From NCBI GenBank assembly GCA_937625935.1, contig OW569346.1, positions 62,001-126,000 of the forward strand: a stretch of 64,000 nt of DNA, in the 5' to 3' direction. The notes below the pieces were generated by a model. It saw only the letters and a list, made by a program, of their open reading frames with translations. It searched no databases and was not told the origin of the DNA. The translations under genes were made by a program, and so were the position numbers. This DNA is from Tetramitus jugosus (Eukaryota; Heterolobosea; Eutetramitea; Acrasida; Vahlkampfiidae). How positions within the stretch are numbered: position 1 is the first letter of the stretch; every line of letters begins with the position of its first letter. Below, in pieces: positions 1 through 10,411 of the stretch.

Positions 1-12
1 AACAACAAGCGA

Positions 13-3000
13 ATGAGAGAAATGTTACCTCCACCTCCTCCTCCATCATCATCACAGTCATCACAGTCATCATCTTCACAACTCATCAACAAGAAGAGAC
101 GATTGACATCATCAGTAGGAGTAGATGATTCATCATCATCAACTCATCGTTCCACCAATGATCAAAGTAGAAATAGCAGTAGTAGTAGAGATTATAGGGG
201 TAGTAGTCATAGTAGTAGTAGTAGTCATAGTGGTGGTGGTGGTGGTAGAATTCGAAATGAACGAGATGAAGATGAAAGTTGGAAGCGCACTCCTGTTCAT
301 CGATCCTCTTATCATGATGATGATGATGATCATCATCAACGCAGTAGTAGTGGTAGTAGTAGACGTGCGCAGATGAGAGGTGATCGATATAGTACGAGAG
401 ATGTTGCGAAAAGCAGTAGTCGAGATGGTAGAGATGATCGACCATCCTATGGTGACTATAATAGGAGATCATCTTCGCATCATTATCATCACCATCATCA
501 CCATCCATATTCTAATGATTCTAGTGATCAAAGTGACAAGTATAGTATGCAAAGAAGTAGCAGTAGTAGTTTTAGAGGTGATGGAAATCGAAATCGAGTT
601 GATGCGACTCCAATCTCCACGCCGAGTCATCGTTATAATCGATGGGAACAAAGTCCTCATCACAACAAAAGACATCGAAATGAAAATTCCCGCGATACTA
701 ACAATAGTAGTGGTGGTAGTAGGAATCGAAATGTTGCTGGATGGGAAGACGATGAACAGACAGATGAAGAAGAAATGTTGGCGGATGATGAGTTGAACCT
801 GAATTGGTATGGCGCTGAAGAGTCGGACGCCACAGATTTAACAAAGCAAATCTTTGTTGGCAATGAAGAGAAAATGAGGAAGAGGGAAGAGGATTATGCA
901 AAGAGAACAGGAGCGTACAAGGTATCTGCTCGAAAGAGTCAAATGATCAAAGACAATGACGCATGGGAAGAGAATCGAATGAGACAGTCTGGTGTGGTTA
1001 GAAATCGAGAAATTGACATGGATTTCAACGAAGAAGATGAAAACAAGGTTCAAATTATAGTTCATGATGTGAAACCGCCATTCTTGGATGGTGACATTAG
1101 TTTCACATCACAAAGTGAACCGATTTATCCTGTTGCTGATCCTACGAGTGATATGGCTGTCATGTCACGTAAGGGTAGTTTGTTGTTGAGAGAGGTGAGA
1201 TCTCAACGAGAGAGAATGAAGGCTGTGAAGGCAAAGTTCAAATTATCAGGAACGAGTCTTGGTAAAATTTTGGGCATCAAGGAGGACAATGCTGCCGACG
1301 ATACGACCCAGAGCATTTCAGACAACACAGCACGTGCCAATATGAGCAATCAAGAATCAGACTCGTATGCAGTGATTCAACAAAAGCGAAAAACATTGCC
1401 CGTGTATCAGTGTCGTGACGAACTGTTGCAAATTATTCGCGAGAATAATGTGATTGTGATCGTTGGTGAAACGGGATCGGGCAAAACGACTCAACTGACA
1501 CAGTATCTCCATGAGAGTGGATTTACAAAGAATGGCAAGATTGGGTGCACACAGCCTAGACGTGTCGCTGCCATGAGTGTCGCAAAGAGAGTGAGTGAAG
1601 AAATTGGATGCAAGTTGGGATCGACAGTTGGCTATTCTATTCGTTTCGAGGATGTCACATCAGACGAAACACTCATCAAGTACATGACAGATGGTGTCTT
1701 ATTGAGAGAATCTCTGCATGATCCTGATTTGGATCAGTACAGTGCCATTATTATGGATGAAGCTCATGAGAGATCTTTGAACACTGACGTCTTGTTTGGC
1801 ATATTAAGAAAGGTGATTGCAAAGAGACGTGATTTGAAATTAATTGTCACATCAGCCACCATGGATTCCACAAAATTCTCCAACTTTTTCGGCAACGTTC
1901 CGGTCTATACAATTCCAGGCCGAACGTTTCCTGTTGATGTATTATACACGAGAGCGCCAGTGTCTGATTATATTGAAGCATCTGTTAAACAAGCGCTCTC
2001 GATTCATTTGATGACACCAACAGATGGTGATATTCTAATATTTATGACTGGTCAAGAAGACATTGAGGTTACATGTTATGTGCTCGAAGAACGGTTCCGC
2101 AATGCAATAGCCGAAAATGAAGGTGATAAAAGTATAGAAGACAAGATGAACCTTCATATCTTGCCCATTTATTCTATGCTGCCATCTGAATTGCAAGCTA
2201 GAATCTTCGAAAGATCAGCACCAGGACATCGTAAATGTATTGTCGCCACGAACATTGCTGAAACGTCTCTGACTGTTGATGGAATTTATTACGTGATCGA
2301 CTCTGGATTTTGTAAATTAAAAGTCTTCAATCCAAAGGTTGGAATGGATGCACTCCAAGTGTACCCTGAGAGTCAAGCAGGAGCAAAGCAAAGAGCTGGA
2401 AGAGCTGGGCGAACTGGTCCTGGAACGTGCTACAGAATGTTTACTGAACAACAATACCAAAAGGAGATGTTACCGAACAATATACCTGAAATCCAGAGAA
2501 CAAACCTTGGCAATGTGATTCTGCTACTCAAATCACTCGGTGTAGAAAACTTGCTGGAATTTGACTTTATGGATCCACCACCTGAGGACAACATGAAGAA
2601 TTCAATGTATCAATTGTGGATATTGGGAGCCTTGGATAACAACGGTTCTCTCACTAGAATTGGAAGACGCATGATTGAGTTTCCCCTGGATCCACCTCTT
2701 TCCAAAATGTTATCACATGCCGATGAACTTGGATGCACCAATGAGATTTTAACAGTTGTGTCCATGCTGTCTGTTCCGACCGTGTTCTATCGACCAAAAG
2801 ATCGAGAGGACGAGAGTGATGCAGCACGAGAGAAGTTCCAAGTTCCGGAAAGTGACCACCTAACGCTGCTCAATGTTTACCAACAATGGAAGATGAACAA
2901 GTACAGCGCATCATGGTGTGCCGAGCACTTTTTGCACTACAAAGCCTTGAGAAAGGTACAGGAGATCCGAACACAGATTGCCGATATTCTGCATAAAAGT

Positions 3001-3486
3001 CACATCGACCTCGTCAGCTGTGGATCCAACTGGGACGTGGTTCGAAAGGCCATTTGTGCTGGATACTTCCACCATACTTCAAAGCTCAAGGGTATCGGTG
3101 AATATGTAAATATGATCACGGGAATGCCTTGCCATCTACACCCGACAAGTGCCCTGTATGGTATGGGATTTACTCCAGACTATGTGGTCTATCATGAATT
3201 GGTCATGACAACCAAGGAATACATGCAATGTGTGACAAGTGTGGACGGCAACTGGTTAGCAGAGTTGTGTCCAACATTCTTCAGTGTGAAACGATCTCAT
3301 GTCACCAGGGAGGAAAGAAGGAAGGTTGCCCGAGACTTAATACAATCAGAGACTCCACAACGGGAAACACCTGGATCTGTGGGACGCAGTGGAGCTCAAC
3401 AGACACCAAGCACCAACCCACTATCATTTGGAACCTCTGTGAGAGCTCCAACTCCAAGAAGAACACCCAGAAGATTGGGTCTGTAA
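13..3486 (+). CDS. DHX38: PRP16/DHX38-type DEAH-box pre-mRNA splicing helicase
   Basis: ATP-dependent RNA helicase that in the known family remodels the spliceosome before the second splicing step. The 1157-aa frame has an N-terminal Ser/Arg/His/Asp-rich disordered region (about residues 1-240). It is followed by the PRP16-specific block with the DVKPPFLDG and MSRKGS motifs. Then comes the helicase core: Walker A GETGSGKT at about residue 485, DEAH at 582, SAT at about 614 and [10 protein letters not shown] at about 793, followed by the HA2/OB region. The C-terminus ends in [11 protein letters not shown], which I recall as close to the end of the metazoan protein. That tail and the pre-core block separate it from PRP2, PRP22 and PRP43. 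The first ATG in view is at 13, but the frame is open to the window edge, so the true start may lie upstream. The low-complexity N-terminus is encoded by AGT/TCA trinucleotide runs. Confidence 0.93.
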   Translation: MREMLPPPPPPSSSQSSQSSSSQLINKKRRLTSSVGVDDSSSSTHRSTNDQSRNSSSSRDYRGSSHSSSSSHSGGGGGRIRNERDEDESWKRTPVHRSSYHDDDDDHHQRSSSGSSRRAQMRGDRYSTRDVAKSSSRDGRDDRPSYGDYNRRSSSHHYHHHHHHPYSNDSSDQSDKYSMQRSSSSSFRGDGNRNRVDATPISTPSHRYNRWEQSPHHNKRHRNENSRDTNNSSGGSRNRNVAGWEDDEQTDEEEMLADDELNLNWYGAEESDATDLTKQIFVGNEEKMRKREEDYAKRTGAYKVSARKSQMIKDNDAWEENRMRQSGVVRNREIDMDFNEEDENKVQIIVHDVKPPFLDGDISFTSQSEPIYPVADPTSDMAVMSRKGSLLLREVRSQRERMKAVKAKFKLSGTSLGKILGIKEDNAADDTTQSISDNTARANMSNQESDSYAVIQQKRKTLPVYQCRDELLQIIRENNVIVIVGETGSGKTTQLTQYLHESGFTKNGKIGCTQPRRVAAMSVAKRVSEEIGCKLGSTVGYSIRFEDVTSDETLIKYMTDGVLLRESLHDPDLDQYSAIIMDEAHERSLNTDVLFGILRKVIAKRRDLKLIVTSATMDSTKFSNFFGNVPVYTIPGRTFPVDVLYTRAPVSDYIEASVKQALSIHLMTPTDGDILIFMTGQEDIEVTCYVLEERFRNAIAENEGDKSIEDKMNLHILPIYSMLPSELQARIFERSAPGHRKCIVATNIAETSLTVDGIYYVIDSGFCKLKVFNPKVGMDALQVYPESQAGAKQRAGRAGRTGPGTCYRMFTEQQYQKEMLPNNIPEIQRTNLGNVILLLKSLGVENLLEFDFMDPPPEDNMKNSMYQLWILGALDNNGSLTRIGRRMIEFPLDPPLSKMLSHADELGCTNEILTVVSMLSVPTVFYRPKDREDESDAAREKFQVPESDHLTLLNVYQQWKMNKYSASWCAEHFLHYKALRKVQEIRTQIADILHKSHIDLVSCGSNWDVVRKAICAGYFHHTSKLKGIGEYVNMITGMPCHLHPTSALYGMGFTPDYVVYHELVMTTKEYMQCVTSVDGNWLAELCPTFFSVKRSHVTREERRKVARDLIQSETPQRETPGSVGRSGAQQTPSTNPLSFGTSVRAPTPRRTPRRLGL

Positions 3487-3797
3487 ACAACAATTTTCAC
3501 TCCTCTTGCTCGGCCAAGGAAGTTTCATCATCCTGTTGTAAAAATTTCGCGATCTGCTCAATATTCCTACCACTTGACGAAAAAAACATGGACATCCAAT
3601 CCCGCCATTTTTTCGTAAGACTTTGCGAAGAAAAAATTTCCTCTCACACAACACAAATCATTGTCGAATCCTCACTCAGTCCAGAAAGCTTTCCCATCCT
3701 TTTTTGTGTGTGATCAACAACAACCAACCAAATCAAAAAACTAAAAATTTGTATAACATACACACTCTCACCTACTAGTAGTAAATAAGACAAGAAA
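3487..3797. other. Intergenic region between PRP16 and CCT7
   Basis: This 311-base gap holds the 3' untranslated part of the helicase gene and the promoter and 5' leader of the chaperonin gene. It is AT-rich with A- and T-runs. I see no convincing open frame that continues a domain and no RNA gene. A short frame reading through the helicase stop in another phase is a shadow. Confidence 0.5.
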
Positions 3798-5626
3798 ATG
3801 AGTCACATGATGGTACGTTATCAACTTGATGCAAGCTTTTTTGCACCACCACCAACACCACCAACACCACCAACACCACTCAAAAAAATGAGAGCAATTT
3901 TATTGGTGAAAATCACACAAATGCAAGAGCTTTAGCTAACACCACTCTCCTCTTTTTTGTATTTTTCATCTCTCTCTCATATCGATAGCAACCATCTATC
4001 ATTCTGTTACGTGACGGTACAGATTCATCACAAGGAACAGGTCAACTCCTCACAAACATCAATGCCTGTCTCGCTGTGGTCGACGTTGTGAAAACTACGC
4101 TTGGACCAAGGGGCATGGACAAGTTGATACACGATGGCAGATCACCTACCATTAGTAACGATGGTGCCACCATTGTCAAATTGCTAGACATTGTTCACCC
4201 AGCTGCCAAAACATTGGCTGATATTGCCATGTCTCAAGACAGTGAAGTTGGTGATGGCACAACCAGTGTCATGGTGCTTGCTGGAGAGTTTATGAAACAG
4301 GCCAAGCAATTCATTGAAGAAGGTGTTCATCCACAGGTCATTATCAAGAGTTATCGCATGGCATGTCGATTGGCACTGGAGAAATTGATGGAATTGTCCA
4401 TTGATATCACAAAAAAGTCTGAACAGGAACGAAGACAAATTCTGGAAAAGTGTGCTCAGACTTCACTGTCCTCCAAGCTCATTGGTGGCATGAACAGAAC
4501 ATCATTTGCCACCATGGTCGTTGATGCAGTGACTCAGTTGGACGAGGACCTTGACATTAGTTTGATTGGTATCAAGAAGGTGCCTGGTGGTGCCATGGAA
4601 GACTCTATGCTCGTCAATGGTGTAGCCTTCAAGAAGACTTTTGCCTATGCTGGCTTTGAGCAACAACCAAAGAAATTCACCGATCCAAAGATTATTCTGT
4701 TGAATATCGAGTTGGAATTGAAGGCTGAGAAGGATCAGGCAGAGATCAAGATTCAAGACCCAGACCAATATCAGTCCATTGTCGATGCCGAATGGAGAAT
4801 TATTTATACCAAGTTGGAGAAGATTGTGGAGTCTGGAGCCAAGGTTGTCCTCTCCAAGTTGGCCATTGGTGACTTGGCCACTCAATACTTTGCAGACAGA
4901 GGAATCTTTTGTGCTGGAAGAGTGCCTAATGATGACATGATCCGTGTCAGCAAGTCCACTGGTGCCAAGGTGCAAACCACTGTCAACAACATTATTCCAG
5001 AGGTCATGGGAACATGTGCTCAATTTGAAGAGAGACAGATTGGTAGCGAGAGATTCAATTTCTTCACTGGCTGTCCACACGCCAAGACTGCCACCATTAT
5101 TCTGAGAGGTGGTGCCGAACAGTTTATTGCTGAGGCTGAGAGATCACTCCACGATGCCATCATGGTTGTCAAGAGAACATTGATGAACACATCGATTGTT
5201 GCTGGTGGTGGTGCCATTGAGATGGAATTGTCCAAGTATTTGAGAGATTACTCCAGAACTGTCAGAGGAAAGTCTCAATTGATCATCAATGCCTATGCCA
5301 AGGCATTTGAAGTGATTCCAAAGACCTTGTCTGAGAATGCTGGATTCGATGCCACTGATATCTTGAACCGATTGAGACAGGCCCACGCCACTGGAAACAC
5401 ATGGTACGGTGTTGACATAAATAAGGAGGATGTAGGTGACAATTATGAGAACTTTGTGTGGGAACCAACTCTGATCAGAAGAAATGCTATTGCTTCTGCC
5501 ACTGAGGCTGCTACCTTGATTTTGTCTGTCGATGAGACCGTGAAGAACCCACAAAGTGAACAACAAGACCATCAACAAATGCAGGCCCAAGCTGGTGGTA
5601 TGCGTCCAATGGGTATGCCACAATAA
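3798..5626 (+). CDS. CCT7: T-complex protein 1 subunit eta (CCT7), two exons
   Basis: Subunit of the cytosolic TRiC/CCT chaperonin ring that folds actin and tubulin. The gene has two exons. Exon 1 (3798-3812) encodes only MSHMM. A phase-0 GT-AG intron (3813-3988, 176 nt) contains a CCA/ACC tandem tract near 3845-3880. Exon 2 (3989-5626) opens with [16 protein letters not shown], the conserved eta-subunit N-terminus, which is why the GTG at 4076 is not the start. The product is about 550 aa, against about 543 in animals. Visible motifs are [12 protein letters not shown] (nucleotide binding), GDGTTSV (the catalytic Asp loop) and [12 protein letters not shown]. The tail is Gly/Met-rich ([10 protein letters not shown]). 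Its 3' end converges on the cyclase-like gene with only 54 bases between the stops. AATAAA-like poly(A) signals overlap this gap. Confidence 0.95.
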
Positions 5627-5680
5627 ATTGAAATCAATTGTTACAATAATAATAATCAACATCAAATAAAAAAAGAAAGT

Positions 5681-8600
5681 TTACAACATTTGCAAGGACC
5701 TCAGCACTTGGTAGGCATCCTTGAAGTCTGGTGCATTATAATCAACTTCATTTCTTGGGAAGCTCTTCTGGTACACCTCAAGAAGTTGTTGCTTTTTGGT
5801 TGGATTTCTACGAGTCCAAGCTGTCAGTATCTTCAATTTAGGCAGAAGAGCGTTCTTGGACTCTGCCAAAGTCAGAGACTCCTTGAAGAGATTATCCACT
5901 TCTTCTGTCGTCCCATGCCCAACACTCAGTTCAGCTCTCTGTCTCAACAATTCCACTGTCAGGTTCTTTTGATGTGATTGGAGACACTTGTCGATGACGG
6001 TATTCATCTCCACTACCAACTGTTGCTGTTCGACTGCTAGTGGGTTGCACCGAACATATAGCAGTACCATTTCCAGCAGAATATAGTAAACGATCAAATT
6101 AGGTTGCGTCATTGATTCTAATTGTTTTAGGTTCTCTTGAACTGTGTGGATGATTTTAAGCATAGACCGACCAATCTCAGATTCTTTGGAGTGTCTATCA
6201 TATGTCACAGGCTCCTGCAACAATCTCTTTTGCTTTTCCAACTCAAAGATATTCATGTAATCACTGTATATTCGCAGTATGAGATCAAACTCTCTTTCGT
6301 TCCCTCTCTTGGATCCTTGCATCAATTGCATCAACCGCTTTAATTCAGAGAAATTCCTCCGTATAATATGTGCATACGGAATAAAGAGGAAGAAGACTTC
6401 TCGGGTTCGTATATTCTCCCATTGAAAAGCAATTGTTTCGGCTCGCTTCTGAAACAAAGCACTCTTGTTGAGATATCCGAGAATAAGTGATGCCCGGGCT
6501 GCGTACAAACTGAGCATCACACCAAAGTCGACATTTTGGTAGGATGTGACACTAATTTCGTGGAATCTATCTGGATCACAAATGTACTGCTCGTATCCTC
6601 TTTCTGCGTAGTTCATCACAGTTTCAAAGTCACCAGAGGAGTATGAAGTCATACATCGGACCAAACAGAGAACAATCTTCTTCGCATCGTCGTTGCATAC
6701 TCTGGCTAGTTGTTCGAGCTTATCCGCATAAACAACCATTAGTTGATGATTGCTGTGGACCATAGAGTCAAACCACGATTCGTATCTGATGTCAAACACT
6801 AACTCGTGATCGTCATCGCAATACAGCTCTGCCATCCTAATTTCATCAGAGAGTTGAGGGGATGCAATTGATAACACCTCACGTAACGTGCGAATTAACC
6901 AGAATCGAGTCCTAACTTGCTCTGATCTCCACTCTTTTTGGTCATATTCTGAAGAAAGATCTTCGAGTATGGTGAGTTTTCTTCTAAGAAGTGACATTGC
7001 TCTCTGGTAGTCAAAGTTCTTGTGTAAATAGGAGATAGATACCGTGATGTAATGAAGTTCCCTCTTCAACAATGAGATCTTAGTAATTGAGTCAACGTGT
7101 ATCTCTTCACTATTCATTTTTACATAGTAGTGCGCACTTGCCAGATGATACGCAATTTCTACACAAGATCTTTGATATCTTTCAGGAGGTTCTGATGTTG
7201 ACAGTCCGCATTGATGGCACTCACTGGTGACAAAGTCGCTCAAATATTCAGCAATCTTTAGATGAGAGTCTCTCTTAAGACTACCATTTACCTGGGCATA
7301 ACACAACTCCCTTGTGACACTCGAAGAGAATTCAAATGATTGATCATGATCTACAACAAGATCAGGTGCATTTAATGAATGTCGTATCAAACCTCTGGCG
7401 ATGAGATCATTCTTTATGATCTTCAAAATCTTGTCATCCGAGTAGTCATCTTCAGGAAATATTGCGCTTAGAGTTCGAAAAGCAAATATCTGGCCTATAA
7501 CAGAGGCGACCTTGATCACTAGATTCGATCCAGAATCCAGCTTGTCAATCTTTTGTTGAATAATAGCATTGGTTGTTCCGGGCATATCCCTAAGAACAGA
7601 CCGATAATCTATCATACCCTTTTCAAAATGAAGAACATCGCTCAACACAGAGATGTATCCTCTTTCGAATAAGTAGTTATAGCTAGAATAAATCAAAAGT
7701 GGATTGCCTCCAGTTCTTTCATACACGCTATCGAGAAGCTCACTACTGACGTACGTACAGTGAGCATAGGATTTGAGAATTTCTTCCACTTGAGATTTGT
7801 TGAGCGGTGCCAAAGTGATGACTGCTTCTGCAGTTTCAAGAAGTTGTTCCGTGTCATTGTCGCATTCTCCATCATCTCCAAGTATTAAAATGTTTATGGT
7901 GTTTCCACATTGAGAATTCTGGATGATTCCTTGAGTCACTATCTTGGATAACTCATCAAAATACTGATAGTTGTCAAAGATGAAGACAGGGAATCCAGAT
8001 CCATGCGATCCCTGGATATAACTGAGAATAGAGCACCATATCTTCGCTGATAGTTCATTTCTATGATGTTGGTCCAATTCTTTCATCTGGATCGTTTCTG
8101 GAAAATCTACGTTGTACATTGTATTGAGAGTGGCGACGTAGGGTAAATGATCAGCAGATATCCAACTCAACAAAATTTCTTTCTTCTCTTGGGTGGTCAT
8201 TCTCTCTGCCATCTCAACAGCCGTAGTAAAATCCGGGATGCTCTGTTTGGTGAACTTAATAGAAACGATCACATATTGAAGAAGTGGATAATATACGTGC
8301 AATGGAGTATTCTTCTCAATGTCCACCCCACAGAGGTAGAAGTGAGTGAATTTGTCCTTATCTTCACGATTGAATAATTGAGAAACGAAAAAGGTTTTCC
8401 CTAGTCCCGATGAACCACGAATGACTATTACATTACCCTTCATTTCTTCTCCTGACCTCTGTTCAGAAGCTCTTCTTAGATTTCTATCGATTGCTCCATT
8501 CAGCATCTCTAAGTCTAATTCTCTTCCTACAATTATCGAAGGAGTAGCATCACGAGAGTTAGGAGAACCAAACAATTGAAGATTATGATTTCGATTCTCC

Positions 8601-10254
8601 TGTACAACTCTACAGATCTGTAACTTCTCTCTTTTTCCTTTTAGAGATACTGGTTCCATCTCTTCAAATGTGATCTGCTTACCACAGAGTTCTGCTGTTT
8701 TCTTGTCTACAATGATGATCCAACCACCATTCTTTTCTGACAACTTCATCAAGCGAGCAGCGGTATTGGCAACATCAGATATCACAGAGAAATCACTCCG
8801 AATATCGGATCCTATCTGACCAAAGAAACAATTGCCAGAGCTAATACCTCCGCCGAGAAGAATATCAAAAGGTCTTAATAGATCCAATATTTTCATTACA
8901 CACTTAATAGCACGATATGGATCATTGGAATGCGCAATGGGATATCCGAATGCTACTGCCAGTATAGCTCCTTTTTCATCTTGCAGGAAGTTTACAATCG
9001 TCCCCTCAAGACGATGTATTATCTCTTGAGCATGCTTCATTGTCAAAGAATAATCTCGAAGCCTTTCTTCTTCGGTTGCATATTCAGTTCGGTCGTGCAT
9101 CGAAATGAATCCGATAGTCGCGTATTTCATTTCAGATAAATATCGAGCTTGGTCTGCGTCAATCTTATTCTGCACATGAGAGTCGACGAATCGCCTCATT
9201 AGAGGCTCTAATGATGATTTGATGTAAATCAGAGGAATTGCTTTCTTAGGTACACTCACCTTTAGTTCCTCAACAAGATAGTTTCCTAGTGTTGTTCTGG
9301 ATACGTCCACAACATTTGATAGTTTGTATTTTTCAAAAGTGTTTTTCGATATTAATAGTTGACCTGCTCCTGACTCATCAACCGCGGTATTCAACTCACT
9401 AACGGTGAACCAAATGTATAGCGTAGCCAACGGTCATTGTATCCAGCAATATCAAATGTAATTAGAGTTCCCGCTGCAATGGCACAGTGCAAGGTCAATA
9501 GAACATTGCCAGCTTGAAATCTTCCGTATTGCTGCTGTACATCGAGTCCGCAGTGAATAGTTCTTTGCAATAGTTCCAACAATGATTGCTTTTGATCATA
9601 CCAAACACATATCATTGCATCTCCTGACCATTTTTCGACATCCCCACCGTGTCCTGTGACCACATCAACCAACAAACTAAAGTATCCATTGACATACTTT
9701 GACATAACTTCTGCTCCATGTTCGTGTTTGGACAACGATTCGGTCAATGAAGTAAACCCACTAATATCAACAAATAAAACTACAGAGTCCCTGTAGTACA
9801 TCCGAGGAGCGAATTCAATACTTTCTTTTCCGTTCTGCTCTAGCAGTCTTTGTTCCAGATTGCTCATCAAGAATTGAGAACAATAAACTGCCAATCTTAG
9901 TGAGTTATCTGGATACAACATTGCAAATCTTTGAGACTTGCTCTTCACTGGTTGCATCTTGATAAGACTGTTTAAGCTTCCTGTTTGGAGAATTCTCTTC
10001 GTTGATTGTTCACTAGGCAACGATCTTTGTTCATCACGTTGGATAGGGACGACCTGATTTCTCTTCCCAAATATCATGACACCAAATGTCGATTCCTGAG
10101 TTGATGTACTATCGTTGGAGGCATTGTCATCAGTGGACAAAGCTGTTTCTTTCTCTCCAATAACAACTGTTTGAACAACATATTTTTTATTGTTGTCCTG
10201 ACTTGCAACTTTCTTGACCGAAGAACGATAGCAACCAACACATGAATTGCCCAT
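5681..10254 (-). CDS. Soluble adenylyl cyclase-like protein (two cyclase domains plus P-loop NTPase), with a frame break
   Basis: Predicted class III nucleotide cyclase of the ADCY10 type, making cAMP (or cGMP) in response to an intracellular signal. The N-terminal frame (10254 to 9391) starts MGNSCVGC, a likely myristoylation/palmitoylation signal. It carries cyclase domain C1 with the metal aspartates in DISGFT (about residue 162) and GGDVEKWSGDA (about 203-213). The second frame (9430 to 5681, about 1249 codons) completes C1 and then has C2 (GNCFFGQIGSDIR, ANTAARLM). A P-loop GSSGLGKT lies at about 8396-8419, and a long helical C-terminus of TPR-like character follows. The two frames differ by one base inside C1, around 9391-9430. 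The cause could be a one-base deletion, a sequencing error or a very short intron (GT at 9399, AG at 9374, 26 nt). The domain order is diagnostic; substrate and activity are inferred. Confidence 0.8.
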
Positions 10255-10411
10255 GATTTCTTCTTCTTCCGTGTTTCTACAAAAGGTTCGTGCACTGGCG
10301 TAAAAAGCAACTCACACGGCAATTCGCGATTGCTTGAAGATGGTCTCTTGCATGATCATCGTAAATATGCGGTACATTGATTTGAGGTTTTTATCCGCTG
10401 TTGGGATGAGC
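10255..10411. other. Intergenic, upstream of the cyclase gene
   Basis: 157 bases between two co-directional genes. They must hold the 3' end of the RGS receptor gene and the promoter of the cyclase gene. I recognise no specific site. Confidence 0.4.

Noticed and set aside
86-508. Long minus-strand His/Tyr/Asp-rich frame opposite the PRP16 N-terminus
   Set aside because: Antisense reading of trinucleotide repeats; no independent support.
3845-3880. CCACCAACA repeats as a CRISPR-like or regulatory array
   Set aside because: Simple microsatellite inside the CCT7 intron, with no spacers.
9374-9399. 26-nt intron explaining the cyclase frame break
   Set aside because: GT-AG ends exist and the frame works, but it is much shorter than the other six introns (67-437 nt) and would remove residues that fit the cyclase domain; kept only as an alternative.
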